Origin: Parvibaculum sp.
GTDB lineage: Bacteria > Pseudomonadota > Alphaproteobacteria > Parvibaculales > Parvibaculaceae
Length of the DNA stretch: 64,000 nt
Direction of reading: 5' to 3'
Assembly (NCBI GenBank): GCA_017642695.1
Contig: JAEPQD010000002.1
Span: 1,001,425 to 1,065,424, forward strand
Below the pieces are notes generated by a model. It searched no databases, had not been told where the DNA came from, and was given only the letters and a program-made list of their open reading frames with translations. Shown piece after piece: positions 37,597-47,131 of this stretch; within the stretch, counting starts at the first letter, position 1; the number at the start of each line of letters is the position of its first letter. The translations under genes and the position numbers were made by a program.

Positions 37597-38054
37597 CGAC
37601 CACTCAGGCGCATATCCTCATCGTGGAAGCTCGCTTCTACGGGGAACTGGCGGACGAACTGGCGAAGGGGGCGATCGAAGCTATCGAAGCGCGCGGCGCC
37701 ACATGGCAACGAGTGGCGGTGCCGGGGGTGCTGGAGATACCGGCAGCCGTGAAATATGCACTCGATGCGATGGCGCATGGCGGCTTCACGAAGGCCATTG
37801 ACGGGTTTGTAACACTCGGTTGCGTCATTCGCGGAGAGACGACCCACTACGACATCGTCTCGAACGAGTCCGCACGGGCATTGATGAACATCACGGTGGA
37901 TCGCTCTCTCGCGCTCGGTAATGGTATACAGACCGTCGAGAACGAGGCGCAAGCTTGGGCGCGGGCAAAGAGAGATCAGAAGAACAAAGGCGGCGGTGCC
38001 GCCAATGCGTGTCTCGACATGATCGAACTGAAGCGCAAGTTCGGCTCGTCATGA
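37593..38054 (+). CDS. ribH: 6,7-Dimethyl-8-ribityllumazine synthase
   Basis: RibH condenses the products of RibD and RibB to lumazine in a large icosahedral or pentameric shell. ILIVEARFYGELADEL, VPGVLEIPAAVKYA and CVIRGETTHYDIVSNE with the general-acid His are characteristic. 153 residues, normal. The GTG start overlaps the ribB stop (GTGA). nusB follows, as in most Proteobacteria. Confidence 0.96.
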   Translation: MTTTQAHILIVEARFYGELADELAKGAIEAIEARGATWQRVAVPGVLEIPAAVKYALDAMAHGGFTKAIDGFVTLGCVIRGETTHYDIVSNESARALMNITVDRSLALGNGIQTVENEAQAWARAKRDQKNKGGGAANACLDMIELKRKFGSS

Positions 38055-38078
38055 ACAGAGCGGGATCTGGCGAATAAG

Positions 38079-38594
38079 ATGGCGACCGTTCCCACACAAC
38101 CGATATCCGGAGGCGGACTCGATCCGAGCGCCCGCTCGGCCGCTCGGCTCGGCGCGGTGCAGGCGCTTTACCAGATGGATGTCGCCGGCACGCCACTCGA
38201 CGATGTCATCGAGGAATTCATCGAACACAGGCTTGGGCGCGACATCGAGGGCGTGGAAATCAATGCCGCCGATGCAGTGCATTTCGAGGATGTCGTTCGC
38301 GGTGTCGTTCGCGAACAACGCGAGCTCGACAAGCAAGTGAATGGTGCGCTCGCGCAAGGCTGGTCGCTTGCGCGGATCGACTCGACGCTGCGTGCGATCC
38401 TGCGCTGCGGGACCTATGAAATTCGCCGCTGCAAGGATATCCCGGTCAAGGTTGTCATCAACGAATACGTCGATGTCGCGCATGCCTTCTTCGAGGGAGA
38501 TGAACCCGGCGTCGCGAATGCGGTCCTCGACAGGCTGGGCCGTGAAATCCGCCACGGCACGGGAGCGGATCATGGTGCCGCCGGACAAGGCTGA
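38079..38594 (+). CDS. nusB: Transcription antitermination factor NusB
   Basis: NusB, with NusE, binds boxA RNA and keeps polymerase processive through rRNA operons. The all-helical 171-residue protein has SARLGAVQALYQMDVAG, the middle LARIDSTLRAILRCGTYEI and the C-terminal PVKVVINEYVDVAHAFFEGDEPGVANAVLDR (shown only in part) signature. An N-terminal tail of about 15 residues precedes the core. It overlaps thiL: the thiL ATG lies 23 bases before its stop. Confidence 0.95.
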   Translation: MATVPTQPISGGGLDPSARSAARLGAVQALYQMDVAGTPLDDVIEEFIEHRLGRDIEGVEINAADAVHFEDVVRGVVREQRELDKQVNGALAQGWSLARIDSTLRAILRCGTYEIRRCKDIPVKVVINEYVDVAHAFFEGDEPGVANAVLDRLGREIRHGTGADHGAAGQG

Positions 38595-39585
38595 CGGCGG
38601 CGGCAAGCGGCCGGGCGAATTCGAACTCATCGAGAAGATCTTTGCGCCACTGACGGTGGGCGCCGACGGTGCCTATGCGTTGAAGGACGATGCGGCGCTC
38701 TATCGTCCCGCATCCGGCTGCGAAACCGTGCTGACCGTAGACGCCATGGTGGCTGGCGTTCATTTTCTGCCGGAGGATCCGCCCGAGGGTGTCGCGCGGA
38801 AGCTGCTTCGCGTGAATCTCTCTGACCTGGCGGCGAAGGGCGCGGTGCCGAGAGGGTATCTTCTCACCACCGTCTGGACCGAAGGAACGTCGCTCGAATG
38901 GATCGAGGCGTTTGCCTCGGGCCTTGGGAACGATCAAGTGAGATACGGTGTGACCCTCTGGGGAGGCGACACGGTGAAGACGCCGGGTCCGCTCACCCTG
39001 TCGCTGACAGCCATCGGAGAAGTTGCCGAAGGCCAGATGATTCGCCGCGGCGGGGCGCGGCCGGGCGATGACCTCTACATTACTGGAACCGTCGGCGATG
39101 GCGGGCTCGGGCTGATGGTTCTGCAGGACAAGCTGAGGGGGCTGAATGCCGAAGATGCGGCCTTTCTTTCCCGCCGCTACCGGGAACCCGATCCGCGGAC
39201 GGATGTTGGGCCGAGGCTCTGCGGGGTTGCCCATGCTGCCCTTGATGTTTCGGATGGGCTGATGGCGGATCTCGGCCATATCTGTGAGGTTTCTGGCGTC
39301 GGTGCGAGGGTGGAAATGGATCTCGTTCCGCTGTCCGAGGCCGCGAGAGCGGCGCTTGAGATGGATGAAGATCTGGTGGCGCAGATCGCGGGAGGTGGCG
39401 ATGACTACGAAATTCTTTTCACCGCTCCAGCCGAAAAGGCGGGTGCGATTGCCGATATCGCTGCGGAAACCGGTGTACCCGTGACCCGAATCGGGTCGAT
39501 CCTGAGGGCGGACAAGGGGCTTTCCACCGTCGATGGTTCCGGCAGGCAGATTCCCCTCAAACAGTTGGGATATCGTCACTTTTAG
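38572..39585 (+). CDS. thiL: Thiamine-monophosphate kinase
   Basis: ThiL phosphorylates thiamine monophosphate to the active diphosphate. The 337-residue protein begins near EFELIEKIFAP, with LKDDAALYRP, LTVDAMVAGVHF, RVNLSDLAAKGAVPRGYLL and ALDVSDGLMADLGHI as Mg-ATP and substrate blocks of the PurM-like fold. GGGAG precedes ATG 38572, overlapping the end of nusB; the longer frame from 38341 is a nusB shadow. 162 bases then separate it from hppA. Confidence 0.95.
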   Translation: MVPPDKADGGGKRPGEFELIEKIFAPLTVGADGAYALKDDAALYRPASGCETVLTVDAMVAGVHFLPEDPPEGVARKLLRVNLSDLAAKGAVPRGYLLTTVWTEGTSLEWIEAFASGLGNDQVRYGVTLWGGDTVKTPGPLTLSLTAIGEVAEGQMIRRGGARPGDDLYITGTVGDGGLGLMVLQDKLRGLNAEDAAFLSRRYREPDPRTDVGPRLCGVAHAALDVSDGLMADLGHICEVSGVGARVEMDLVPLSEAARAALEMDEDLVAQIAGGGDDYEILFTAPAEKAGAIADIAAETGVPVTRIGSILRADKGLSTVDGSGRQIPLKQLGYRHF

Positions 39586-39747
39586 CCGTCACCCACCCGG
39601 TGTGCCGGTTGCTTTCCCATCACGTATTTGGCATCTTTCCGCGCGATTTCTGCATTCGGCAGGGGGAGGGCTTTCGGCGTTCGGTGCCGGAAGGCTGAGT
39701 GGCAATTCCCGCCGGTCAATCCGTCAAGGAAACCTAAGGACAAAACA

Positions 39748-41862
39748 ATGAGCACTGCTTTGTGGGCTATTATCGGCTGCGGCGTGCTCGCGCTCATTTA
39801 CGGCATCTGGGCTGTGCGCTCGGTGCTGGCGATGGATGCGGGCAATGCACGCATGCAGGAGATCGCGGCAGCGATCCAGGAAGGCGCCAGCGCCTATCTC
39901 GCGCGTCAGTACACCACCATCGCCATCGTCGGCGCCGTCATCTTCTGCGTTGTCTGGTATCTGCTGACTCTCAAGGTGGCCGTCGGCTTCCTCGTTGGTG
40001 CGACGCTTTCGGGTGCAGCCGGTTACATCGGCATGCTCGTTTCGGTTCGCGCGAACGTGCGGACGACGCAGGCATCGAGTGTCAGCCTCGCTTCCGGCCT
40101 CAGCGTCGCGTTCAAGTCGGGCGCTGTCACGGGCATGCTGGTGGCGGGCCTCGCGCTCCTCGCCGTCGTTGTCTATTACTCGGTGCTGACGGTGCATCTC
40201 GGCTATGAACCGGGCTCACGTGAAGTCGTGGACGCGTTGGTCGCGCTCGGCTTCGGCGCCTCGCTCATCTCGATCTTCGCCCGTCTCGGTGGCGGCATCT
40301 TCACCAAAGGTGCCGACGTCGGCGGCGACCTCGTCGGCAAGGTTGAAGCGGGTATCCCGGAAGACGACCCCCGCAACCCGGCGACCATCGCCGACAACGT
40401 GGGCGACAATGTCGGCGACTGCGCGGGCATGGCGGCCGACCTCTTCGAGACCTATGCGGTGACGGTCGTTGCAACCATGGTTCTTGCCTCGATCTTCTTC
40501 GTGGGCGAGGGCGTCTCCTCGATGATGACCTATCCGCTCGCCATCGGCGGCGCCTGCATCGTGACCTCGATCATCGGCACGTTCTTCGTCCGTCTCGGCA
40601 AGAGCCAGAGCATCATGGGTGCTCTCTACAAGGGCTTCATCGCTTCGGCGGTGCTCTCCCTCGTGGTTCTCTATTTCGTCACGGACTGGATGATCGGCCT
40701 CGACACGACGTATACCGTGGGTACGCTGACCTTCGACGGCATGGACCTCTATGTCTGTGGTGTCGCCGGTCTCGTCGTGACCGGTCTCATCATCTGGATC
40801 ACGGAGTACTACACGGGCGTGAACTTCCGTCCGGTGAAGTCGGTTGCTGCTGCCTCGGTAACGGGCCACGGCACGAACGTCATCCAGGGCCTCGCGGTCT
40901 CGATGGAAGCGACGGCGCTGCCGGCGCTCGTCATCGTGATCGGCATTCTGGTCACCTACAGCCTTGCCGGTCTCTTCGGCATCGCCATCGCGGTGACGAC
41001 GATGCTTGCGCTTGCGGGCATGGTTGTCGCTCTCGATGCCTTCGGCCCGGTGACCGATAACGCAGGCGGCATCGCGGAAATGGCCGATCTTCCGGCCGAT
41101 GTCCGCAAGACGACGGACGCTCTCGACGCCGTCGGCAATACGACGAAGGCCGTGACGAAGGGTTATGCGATTGGTTCGGCTGGTCTCGGCGCGCTGGTGC
41201 TTTTTGCGGCCTATACGGAAGACCTGAAGTTCTTCGCGGCGAACGCCGATACCTACAGTTACTTCGCCGGTGTGAGCCCGGACTTCTCGCTGTCCAATCC
41301 GTTCGTCGTGATCGGTCTCTTCATCGGCGGTCTGCTGCCCTACCTCTTCGGTTCGATGGGCATGATGGCCGTCGGCCGTGCAGGCGGCGCCGTTGTGGAA
41401 GAAGTACGCCGTCAGTTCAAGGCGGACCCGGGCATCATGGCCGGCACGTCGAAGCCCGACTATGCGCGCGCGGTTGACATGCTGACCAAGGCGGCGATCA
41501 AGGAAATGATCATTCCGTCGCTCCTGCCGGTGCTCTCGCCGATCGTTCTCTTCTTCATCATCAATGCGATCGCGGACAAGTCCGCGGCGTTCTCGGCCGT
41601 CGGCGCGATGTTGCTCGGCGTCATCATCACGGGCCTCTTTGTGGCGCTCTCGATGACGTCCGGTGGCGGTGCGTGGGACAACGCGAAGAAGTACATCGAA
41701 GACGGCAATTTCGGCGGCAAGGGTTCCGAAGCCCACAAGGCTGCCGTCACCGGCGATACGGTAGGCGATCCCTACAAGGACACCGCCGGTCCGGCCGTCA
41801 ATCCGATGATCAAGATCACGAACATCGTGGCCTTGCTGCTGCTCGCAGTGCTCGCGCACTGA
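39748..41862 (+). CDS. hppA: K+-independent H+-translocating membrane pyrophosphatase
   Basis: HppA uses pyrophosphate to pump protons across the membrane. The 704-residue protein has about 16 helices and the active-site run [20 protein letters not shown] with [19 protein letters not shown] (shown apart), plus the second acidic block [17 protein letters not shown] and [26 protein letters not shown] at Lys467 is the residue that in this family marks K+-independent enzymes (Ala in the K+-dependent ones). ATG 39748 follows CTAAGGA; the 40 residues before it in the open frame are unlikely. A strong terminator follows. Confidence 0.96.
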   Translation: MSTALWAIIGCGVLALIYGIWAVRSVLAMDAGNARMQEIAAAIQEGASAYLARQYTTIAIVGAVIFCVVWYLLTLKVAVGFLVGATLSGAAGYIGMLVSVRANVRTTQASSVSLASGLSVAFKSGAVTGMLVAGLALLAVVVYYSVLTVHLGYEPGSREVVDALVALGFGASLISIFARLGGGIFTKGADVGGDLVGKVEAGIPEDDPRNPATIADNVGDNVGDCAGMAADLFETYAVTVVATMVLASIFFVGEGVSSMMTYPLAIGGACIVTSIIGTFFVRLGKSQSIMGALYKGFIASAVLSLVVLYFVTDWMIGLDTTYTVGTLTFDGMDLYVCGVAGLVVTGLIIWITEYYTGVNFRPVKSVAAASVTGHGTNVIQGLAVSMEATALPALVIVIGILVTYSLAGLFGIAIAVTTMLALAGMVVALDAFGPVTDNAGGIAEMADLPADVRKTTDALDAVGNTTKAVTKGYAIGSAGLGALVLFAAYTEDLKFFAANADTYSYFAGVSPDFSLSNPFVVIGLFIGGLLPYLFGSMGMMAVGRAGGAVVEEVRRQFKADPGIMAGTSKPDYARAVDMLTKAAIKEMIIPSLLPVLSPIVLFFIINAIADKSAAFSAVGAMLLGVIITGLFVALSMTSGGGAWDNAKKYIEDGNFGGKGSEAHKAAVTGDTVGDPYKDTAGPAVNPMIKITNIVALLLLAVLAH

Positions 41863-41884
41863 GAACAGGACAGCCCAACGACAA

Positions 41885-41915
41885 AAGCCCCGCGGAGCGA
41901 TCCGCGGGGCTTTTT
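41885..41915. terminator. Rho-independent terminator after hppA
   Basis: AAGCCCCGCGGA (41885-41896), loop GCGA, TCCGCGGGGCTT (41901-41912), T-run to 41915. Perfect 12-bp stem; also serves the convergent bamE gene, because A-runs flank it on the other side. Confidence 0.93.
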
Positions 41916-41931
41916 CGCGTCTGGCGTTCTC

Positions 41932-42450
41932 TTATCTACGCTGGGTCGGATCGCCGGTGCCGACGGACGGGATGCCGCTGCTCGGATTGTTGAAACGACC
42001 GAGATTACCGAAGAGCTGGCCGAGAATGGTGAGTTCCTTGCCGCGTGTCGGTGTCTTGCGGTCCACGAAATTCACGATCTGTCCGTCTTCGAGGCCATAG
42101 TAGGCCACTTGCTGCACGACGTCCGTCTTGTCGAAATAGACGGCGGCGACCGTCCGCTCGACCTCTTTCGGCTGGTAGAAGGTATAGGTTTCGAACTTGC
42201 TGGAAATATAGTACCAGGCCTCGCCGTCCACCGTGGAGACAGTCGAAGGAGAGCCCATGATGGTGCGAACCTGCTCTTTCGAGGCGCCAGCCTGCAGGTT
42301 GTCCAGGTCCTCCGGCTCGAAGATATAGCCGCGTTCTTCCACGACGGGTTTCACAAGCGGCGCACAGGCAGGAAGCGCCACCGCCGCGAGTGCGAGGCAG
42401 GCAGCCGTCGCCAGAAGCGGGGCGGTGCGGTGCTTGCGGTACAATGTCAT
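41932..42450 (-). CDS. bamE: Outer membrane assembly lipoprotein BamE (OmlA)
   Basis: BamE is a small lipoprotein of the BAM complex that inserts beta-barrel proteins. A lipoprotein signal ends LALAAVALPAC with lipidated Cys29; the SmpA/OmlA domain follows (DNLQAGASKEQVRTIMGSPSTV in part, AWYYISSKFETYTFYQPKEVER, RTVAAVYFDKTDVVQQVAYYG). The C-terminal tail after residue 130 is longer than in E. coli and low-complexity, as in other alphaproteobacteria. Divergent from the cytochrome bc1 chaperone gene. Confidence 0.94.
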   Translation of the reverse strand: MTLYRKHRTAPLLATAACLALAAVALPACAPLVKPVVEERGYIFEPEDLDNLQAGASKEQVRTIMGSPSTVSTVDGEAWYYISSKFETYTFYQPKEVERTVAAVYFDKTDVVQQVAYYGLEDGQIVNFVDRKTPTRGKELTILGQLFGNLGRFNNPSSGIPSVGTGDPTQRR

Positions 42451-42486
42451 GGCGCGGGTCTCCTCGGGCCTAAAAATGTTCAGTCG

Positions 42487-42514
42487 TTGACCTACCCTTG
42501 TCGCCCGGTAAATT
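42487..42514 (+). promoter_or_regulatory. Probable promoter of the bc1 chaperone-plsX-fabH operon
   Basis: TTGACC (42487-42492) and TAAATT (42509-42514), 16 bases apart, between divergent bamE and the chaperone gene, about 55 bases before the latter's ATG. A sigma-70-like reading; not tested. Confidence 0.4.
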
Positions 42515-42568
42515 CAATCGACATGTGCGGCAAGGCCGCCAAGCTACACCGGGGACCGGAGCGAAGCC

Positions 42569-43135
42569 ATGATATGGAAAAGATTTTTTGGCGCGGATTC
42601 CCGGGATGAAGTGCCATATCAGCTCTACGGCGCGGCTGTTCGTCAGGCCCGCTCCCCGGCTTTCTACCTTGATGGCGGTGTGCCGGATACGGTTGAAGGG
42701 CGCTTCGAGATGGTGGCGCTGCATGCTTGGTTGCTGCTGAGGCGGCTTCGCGAGGGAGGTGAGGCAGGCAAGGCCGTCGGGCAGAAGGTCTTCGACATCC
42801 TGTTCGACGACATGGACCAGACACTGCGTGAAATGGGTGTCGGTGACCTCTCTGTCGGCAAGAAGATCAAGGCGCTCGCCTCTTCGTTCTATGGCCGTAT
42901 GCAGGCCTACGACAGCGGATTGCAGGCGTCCGGGGATGAGCTGCTTGCGGTCGCGCTGTCGCGCAACGTCTATGGGGAGAACCCGGAGACGGGCGGTCAG
43001 CCGGAAAGGCTTGCCGCCTATGTGAGGCGCGCTGACCGCGACCTTCATGGTCAGGCGATTGCGGAGATGCTGGCAGGACGCGTTGTTTTCGGGGCCCCGT
43101 TTCAATCGATTGAAATGGCGCCGGATACGATCTGA
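42569..43135 (+). CDS. Ubiquinol-cytochrome c chaperone (CBP3) family protein
   Basis: A 188-residue all-helical protein of the CBP3/UQCC1 family, which in mitochondria helps make and assemble cytochrome b; the bacterial role is inferred to be similar for the bc1 complex. LYGAAVRQARSPAFYLDGGVPDTVEGRFEM (in part), LHAWLLLRRL and FDDMDQTLREMGVGDLSVGKKIK (in part) are the family core. The protein is soluble with no signal. It opens an operon with DUF177, plsX and fabH, an arrangement widespread in Rhizobiales. Confidence 0.92.
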   Translation: MIWKRFFGADSRDEVPYQLYGAAVRQARSPAFYLDGGVPDTVEGRFEMVALHAWLLLRRLREGGEAGKAVGQKVFDILFDDMDQTLREMGVGDLSVGKKIKALASSFYGRMQAYDSGLQASGDELLAVALSRNVYGENPETGGQPERLAAYVRRADRDLHGQAIAEMLAGRVVFGAPFQSIEMAPDTI

Positions 43136-43152
43136 GCAAGCGAGAAAACCCG

Positions 43153-43710
43153 ATGCGTGAACCCGAATTCAGCCTGATTGTCGCCCTGGGCGATGTTCCA
43201 CCTGCGGGCACGGAACTCCACTTCGAGGCCGATCAGACGGCGAGGACACGGCTGGCGCGGCGATACGGCATTTCTGAAATCACGCGTCTGGCCGGAACGG
43301 CGCGGATCAGGCCCTATCGGAAGGAAGGACTGACGCTCGATTGTCATTTCGAGGCCGAACTTGTTCAGAACTGCGTCGTTACGCTGGATCCGGTGACGCA
43401 GCATATCGATGAAGAATTTACGCAACGATATCTGCCCGAGCACATCGCCGGATCGATGCCGTCCGTCCCTGAAAATGACCGTGAAATTACCATTGACGTT
43501 GACGCCGAGGATTCTCCCGAGCCGATGAATGCGGGAAAAATTGATGTCGGTGAGACGGTGGCCGAGCAACTGGCTCTTGCGATTGATCCTTATCCCCGCA
43601 AACCGGGCGCAAGTTTCGATCCGCCGTCCCCGTCCAAAGAGGCGGGTGACGCTTCGGAAAGCCGGCCTAACCCGTTTGCGGTGCTGGAAAAACTCAAGAA
43701 GAATTCTTGA
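43153..43710 (+). CDS. DUF177 (YceD) family protein
   Basis: A 185-residue YceD-type protein. The core EFSLIVALGDVPPAGTELHFEADQTART (in part) and LDCHFEAELVQNCVVTLDPVTQHIDEEF (in part) match; the usual C-x-R-C-style cysteine pair is reduced to single Cys residues. An acidic EINIDVDAEDSPEP-like stretch (here EITIDVDAEDSPEP) and a Pro/Ser-rich tail follow. In most bacteria it precedes rpmF and plsX and is tied to 23S rRNA or L32; rpmF is absent here. Function still unclear. Confidence 0.9.
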   Translation: MREPEFSLIVALGDVPPAGTELHFEADQTARTRLARRYGISEITRLAGTARIRPYRKEGLTLDCHFEAELVQNCVVTLDPVTQHIDEEFTQRYLPEHIAGSMPSVPENDREITIDVDAEDSPEPMNAGKIDVGETVAEQLALAIDPYPRKPGASFDPPSPSKEAGDASESRPNPFAVLEKLKKNS

Positions 43711-43827
43711 GTTGACGCGATTCGCGGTCACATCCGGCTATTGTTTGACCCTCGCAACCCTGTATCTTCGGGGCGCGCGGGACGGGACCGCGCATCGACT
43801 GCAGATATTGCCAAGGGGGTTTCCCGG

Positions 43828-44907
43828 GTGACGCGAGCACTGACGATTGCGCTGGATGGAATGGGTGGCGACCACGGACCGGCGACGGTGATCGGCGGTG
43901 CCGAGATTGCGTCCGTGCGGCATCCGGATGTGCGCTTCCTGATCTTCGGTGACGAAGCCATAATCCGGCCGCTTCTCGACAAGCATCCAAGGGTTGCGTC
44001 GGCTGCCGAGCTTGTTCACACCGATGTCGCGATTTCGATGAACGACAAGCCGAGCCAGGCGCTTCGGCGCGGCCGCAAGACAAGCAGCATGTGGCTCGCC
44101 ATCGATGCGGTGAAGGAAGGCCGCGCCCAGGCCGCCATTTCTGCCGGCAACACCGGTGCATTGATGGCGATGGCCAAGGTCATCCTGAAGACAATACCGA
44201 ATGTGGAACGGCCCGCGCTCGCGGCGATCTGGCCGACGGCGCGCGGGGAGAGCGTGGCGCTCGATCTCGGCGCCACGGTTGGCGCCGATGCCAAACAACT
44301 CGTGCAGTTTGCCGCGATGGGCGAAGCCTTTGCGCGGGTGATCTTCAACCTCGAACAGCCGACGGTGGGGCTTCTCAACATCGGTGAGGAGGAGGTCAAG
44401 GGGACCGAAGAGGTCAAGGAAGCCGCGCAGATGCTGCGCGAGTCGAACTTGCCGATCCGTTTTCATGGCTTCGTCGAGGGTGACGATATCGCGAAGGGGA
44501 CTGTCGATGTCGTGGTCACCGACGGTTACACCGGAAACATCGCCCTGAAGACCGCCGAAGGAACGGTGCGGCTGATCGTGGACTATCTGCGGAAAGCGAT
44601 GGCAAGTTCGATCCTGTCGAGGATCGGTTATGTGCTGGCGCGTGGCGCCTTTCAGACCCTGTCCAAGAAGCTCGATCCAAGGGCCTCCAACGGCGCCCTG
44701 TTTCTGGGGCTGAACGGTCTCGTGGTTAAGAGCCATGGAGGGACCGACCCTGTCGGTTTTGCATCGGCGATTGACGTCGCCGTTGATGTCGCTTCCGCGG
44801 ATCTCGTGAGCAAGATCGTGGCCGATCTCGACAAGCTGAAAGGGCTTTGGGGCGTGGACAGAAAAGAAAAAACAGAAATATCGGAACCCGAGGCTGCCCT
44901 GTCGTGA
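43828..44907 (+). CDS. plsX: Phosphate acyltransferase PlsX
   Basis: PlsX converts acyl-ACP to acyl-phosphate, the first committed step toward phosphatidic acid made by PlsY. The 359-residue protein begins [20 protein letters not shown] (shown to 20), with [16 protein letters not shown] and [20 protein letters not shown] (in part) as further family marks. GTG 43828 lies eight bases after AAGGGGG; the open frame to 43741 lacks a site. Its stop overlaps the fabH start (GTGA), so phospholipid and fatty-acid initiation are coupled in one message. Confidence 0.94.
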   Translation: MTRALTIALDGMGGDHGPATVIGGAEIASVRHPDVRFLIFGDEAIIRPLLDKHPRVASAAELVHTDVAISMNDKPSQALRRGRKTSSMWLAIDAVKEGRAQAAISAGNTGALMAMAKVILKTIPNVERPALAAIWPTARGESVALDLGATVGADAKQLVQFAAMGEAFARVIFNLEQPTVGLLNIGEEEVKGTEEVKEAAQMLRESNLPIRFHGFVEGDDIAKGTVDVVVTDGYTGNIALKTAEGTVRLIVDYLRKAMASSILSRIGYVLARGAFQTLSKKLDPRASNGALFLGLNGLVVKSHGGTDPVGFASAIDVAVDVASADLVSKIVADLDKLKGLWGVDRKEKTEISEPEAALS

Positions 44908-45881
44908 GTGTTACAAGAACCGTTGTGGCCGGTGTCGGCAGCTATCTGCCGTCACGCGTGATGACCAATGACGACCTGTCGAAGGTTGTCGATACGACCG
45001 ACGAATGGATCGTCGAGCGGACGGGCATCCACAGCCGACATATCGCCGCCGATGGTGAGCTGACGTCGCACCTCGCGCTGGCGGCTGCGCGCAATGCCAT
45101 CGAAGATGCCGGGATCGATACACAGGAAATCGATACGATCATCCTGGCGACGACGACCCCGGACAATACGTTTCCCGCGACAGCGACGACCGTCCAGGCG
45201 GAACTTGGCCTCTATCATGGCGCCGCGTTCGACATCCAAGCGGTCTGTTCGGGTTTCGTCTATGCGATGACGATTGCCGATACCTTCATCAGGACCGGCC
45301 AGTCGAAAACAGCGCTTGTGATCGGCGCCGAGACCTTTTCGCGGCTCCTCGACTGGACGGACCGGACGACCTGCGTGCTTTTTGGCGACGGGGCCGGTGC
45401 GGTGATTGTAAAAGGGGAAGCCGGGGCGGGGACAAATGCCGATCGCGGTGTCCTGACCGCCCATTTGCATTCGGACGGACGCTACAAGGAAAAGCTCTAT
45501 GTGGATGGGGGGCCGTCCTCGACGCAGTCCACGGGTCATGTGCGGATGGAGGGCCGAGAGGTTTTCCGCCATGCGGTCGTCAATATTGCGGAAGCGATCA
45601 AGGAATCGCTGGAAGCGACGGGCCTGACGGCGGAGGATATCGACTGGTTCGTGCCGCATCAGGCGAACAAGCGGATTCTCGACGGCACGGCGAAGCGGAT
45701 CGGGCTCCCGCCAGAGAAGGTGGTGCTGACGGTCGGCGAGCATGGCAACACCTCAGCGGCTTCCGTTCCGCTGGCGCTCGACAAGGCGGTGAAGGATGGC
45801 CGAATCAAGCGCAACGATCTTGTCTTGCTGGAGGCGATGGGCGGCGGTTTCACATGGGGGTCGCTGCTTTTCAGATTCTAG
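44904..45881 (+). CDS. fabH: Beta-ketoacyl-ACP synthase III
   Basis: FabH starts type II fatty acid synthesis by condensing acetyl-CoA with malonyl-ACP. Catalytic Cys115 ([12 protein letters not shown]), His252 (VPHQANKRI) and Asn282 ([10 protein letters not shown]) are all in place in a 325-residue protein. The GTG start overlaps the plsX stop, as in many Proteobacteria. A GC-stem without a T-run follows its stop. Confidence 0.97.
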   Translation: MSVTRTVVAGVGSYLPSRVMTNDDLSKVVDTTDEWIVERTGIHSRHIAADGELTSHLALAAARNAIEDAGIDTQEIDTIILATTTPDNTFPATATTVQAELGLYHGAAFDIQAVCSGFVYAMTIADTFIRTGQSKTALVIGAETFSRLLDWTDRTTCVLFGDGAGAVIVKGEAGAGTNADRGVLTAHLHSDGRYKEKLYVDGGPSSTQSTGHVRMEGREVFRHAVVNIAEAIKESLEATGLTAEDIDWFVPHQANKRILDGTAKRIGLPPEKVVLTVGEHGNTSAASVPLALDKAVKDGRIKRNDLVLLEAMGGGFTWGSLLFRF

Positions 45882-45894
45882 GTGAAAGGCAGCG

Positions 45895-45918
45895 CCAGAG
45901 CCCGCCGAAAGGCTCTGG
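45895..45918. terminator. Hairpin after fabH, possible weak terminator
   Basis: CCAGAGCC (45895-45902), loop of eight, GGCTCTGG (45911-45918). Perfect 8-bp stem starting 14 bases after the fabH stop but no following T-run; could also be an mRNA 3'-end stabiliser. Confidence 0.4.
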
Positions 45919-45973
45919 AATTAGCCTTGATCCTGAATCTCTTACCTAAGAGAAGACTGCCATCCCATTGATA

Positions 45974-46002
45974 TTGACGGGTTTCGGGGTGAGCAATAGG
46001 CT
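45974..46002 (+). promoter_or_regulatory. Possible ihfA promoter
   Basis: TTGACG (45974-45979), 17-base spacer, TAGGCT (45997-46002), 28 bases before the ihfA ATG. The -10 is a weak match, so this is tentative. Confidence 0.3.
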
Positions 46003-46029
46003 TCGGGTGAAACTCAAGAGGTGGAGGCC

Positions 46030-46347
46030 ATGGGGGAAACTGTCACGCGAGCGCATCTGAGCGAGGCGGTCTATCAGGAAGTCGGTCTGTCGCGGAACGA
46101 GTCGGCGGAACTCGTCGAGCTGGTGCTGGCCGAAATTTCCGACTGCCTGGCGCAGGGCGACACGGTGAAGCTCTCGTCCTTCGGTTCGTTTTCCGTCCGC
46201 AAGAAGGGCGGGCGAATGGGCCGAAACCCGAAAACGGGCGAGGAAGTGCCGATCAAGCCGAGGCGCGTTCTCGTGTTCCGTCCGAGCCATGTGCTGAAGG
46301 AACGGATCAACAGCGCGCTGAGCGGCAGGTCCGCCGCCGCCGAATAA
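46030..46347 (+). CDS. ihfA: Integration host factor subunit alpha
   Basis: IhfA pairs with IhfB to make a sequence-specific DNA-bending protein used in replication, recombination and transcription. The 105-residue protein has the HU/IHF fold: [21 protein letters not shown] (in part), [22 protein letters not shown] with the DNA-clasping arm [22 protein letters not shown] (in part). ATG 46030 is preceded by GAGGTGGAGG; a GTG at 46021 is also in frame. A MerR-type gene follows after 15 bases, a common IhfA neighbour. Confidence 0.96.
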   Translation: MGETVTRAHLSEAVYQEVGLSRNESAELVELVLAEISDCLAQGDTVKLSSFGSFSVRKKGGRMGRNPKTGEEVPIKPRRVLVFRPSHVLKERINSALSGRSAAAE

Positions 46348-46362
46348 ACCTCGAGGAAAGCG

Positions 46363-46890
46363 ATGCCCTTGAGCAGGTCCGGGTTCACACATCGGATTGA
46401 GGAAGACGAACAGGGGCCTCATTTGTCAGGACAAAAATCACCAGATGCCTTTCGGACCATCAGCGAGGTCGCGACCGAGCTGGATGTGCCGCAGCACGTG
46501 CTGCGCTTCTGGGAAAGCAAGTTCAACCAGATCCGGCCGTTGAAGCGCGGCGGCGGCCGGCGCTATTACCGGCCCGAGGATGTCGATCTGCTCCGGGGCG
46601 TGCGCACGCTGCTCTACAATGACGGCTACACCATCAAGGGCGTTCAGAAAGTCTTTCGGGAACAAGGCGTTAAGTTCGTTTCCGAGACGGGCCGCGGAAC
46701 GGTCGACACGTCTCTCGCGGAGCTCGCGCGCGAGGCGGTGGAGCGCGGCGAACAGGAAGAGCGGGAGGGGCCTGCGAAGCCCGTCAGCGCGAGCGGGCGC
46801 AAGCGCCTGGAGGTGCTGCTCGAAGACCTGATCTCTCTCAAGGACGAGATCGACGAGACGCTCTGGGAAAGCGAAGACGAAGAGAGCTGA
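46363..46890 (+). CDS. MerR family transcriptional regulator
   Basis: A 175-residue regulator. [20 protein letters not shown] and [31 protein letters not shown] (in part) form the MerR winged helix-turn-helix, and [10 protein letters not shown] the first coiled-coil helix; the rest is an acidic helical tail. There are no metal-binding cysteines. This matches the MerR gene that follows ihfA in most alphaproteobacteria, whose ligand I do not know. GAGGAAAG precedes ATG 46363. Confidence 0.9.
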   Translation: MPLSRSGFTHRIEEDEQGPHLSGQKSPDAFRTISEVATELDVPQHVLRFWESKFNQIRPLKRGGGRRYYRPEDVDLLRGVRTLLYNDGYTIKGVQKVFREQGVKFVSETGRGTVDTSLAELAREAVERGEQEEREGPAKPVSASGRKRLEVLLEDLISLKDEIDETLWESEDEES

Positions 46891-46939
46891 GGTCCTCCCA
46901 CAAATCCCGAAATTCATTGAGAAATGCGGGTTTAGCCCG

Positions 46940-46969
46940 TTGCCGCCGTGAGGTGCTTGCGTCTATATT
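46940..46969 (+). promoter_or_regulatory. Probable tRNA-Pro promoter
   Basis: TTGCCG (46940-46945), 18-base spacer and a strong -10 TATATT (46964-46969), predicting a start near 46976, about 30 bases before the tRNA. A GC-rich stretch follows it. Confidence 0.5.
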
Positions 46970-47006
46970 CCGCGCCGCCGAGAGGGATTCCCTTTCGCCC
47001 GGAAGT

Positions 47007-47083
47007 CGGAGCGTAGCGCAGCCCGGTAGCGCACTTGTCTGGGGGACAAGGGGTCGTGGGTTCGAATCCCGCCGCTCCGACCA
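47007..47083 (+). tRNA. tRNA-Pro (anticodon GGG)
   Basis: Acceptor CGGAGCG (47007-47013) pairs with CGCTCCG (47073-47079); anticodon stem CTTGT/ACAAG encloses CTGGGGG with anticodon GGG at 47041-47043; the T arm is GTGGG-TTCGAAT-CCCGC. CCA is encoded (47081-47083). 77 nt. A GC stem with GAAA loop lies directly behind. Confidence 0.97.
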
Positions 47084-47086
47084 TTC

Positions 47087-47102
47087 CTGCCCGAAAGGGC
47101 AG
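47087..47102. other. GAAA-loop hairpin between tRNA-Pro and the miniprotein gene
   Basis: CTGCCC (47087-47092), loop GAAA, GGGCAG (47097-47102). No T-run follows. It starts four bases after the tRNA CCA and may mark 3' processing or separate the tRNA from the downstream message. Confidence 0.5.
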
Positions 47103-47131
47103 TGACACCAAATGCTCAGGAGCGCGCGTCC

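Noticed and set aside
40216..41859. Open frame of 547 codons opposite hppA
   Set aside because: Antisense shadow of a highly biased gene; no start signal or homologous pattern.
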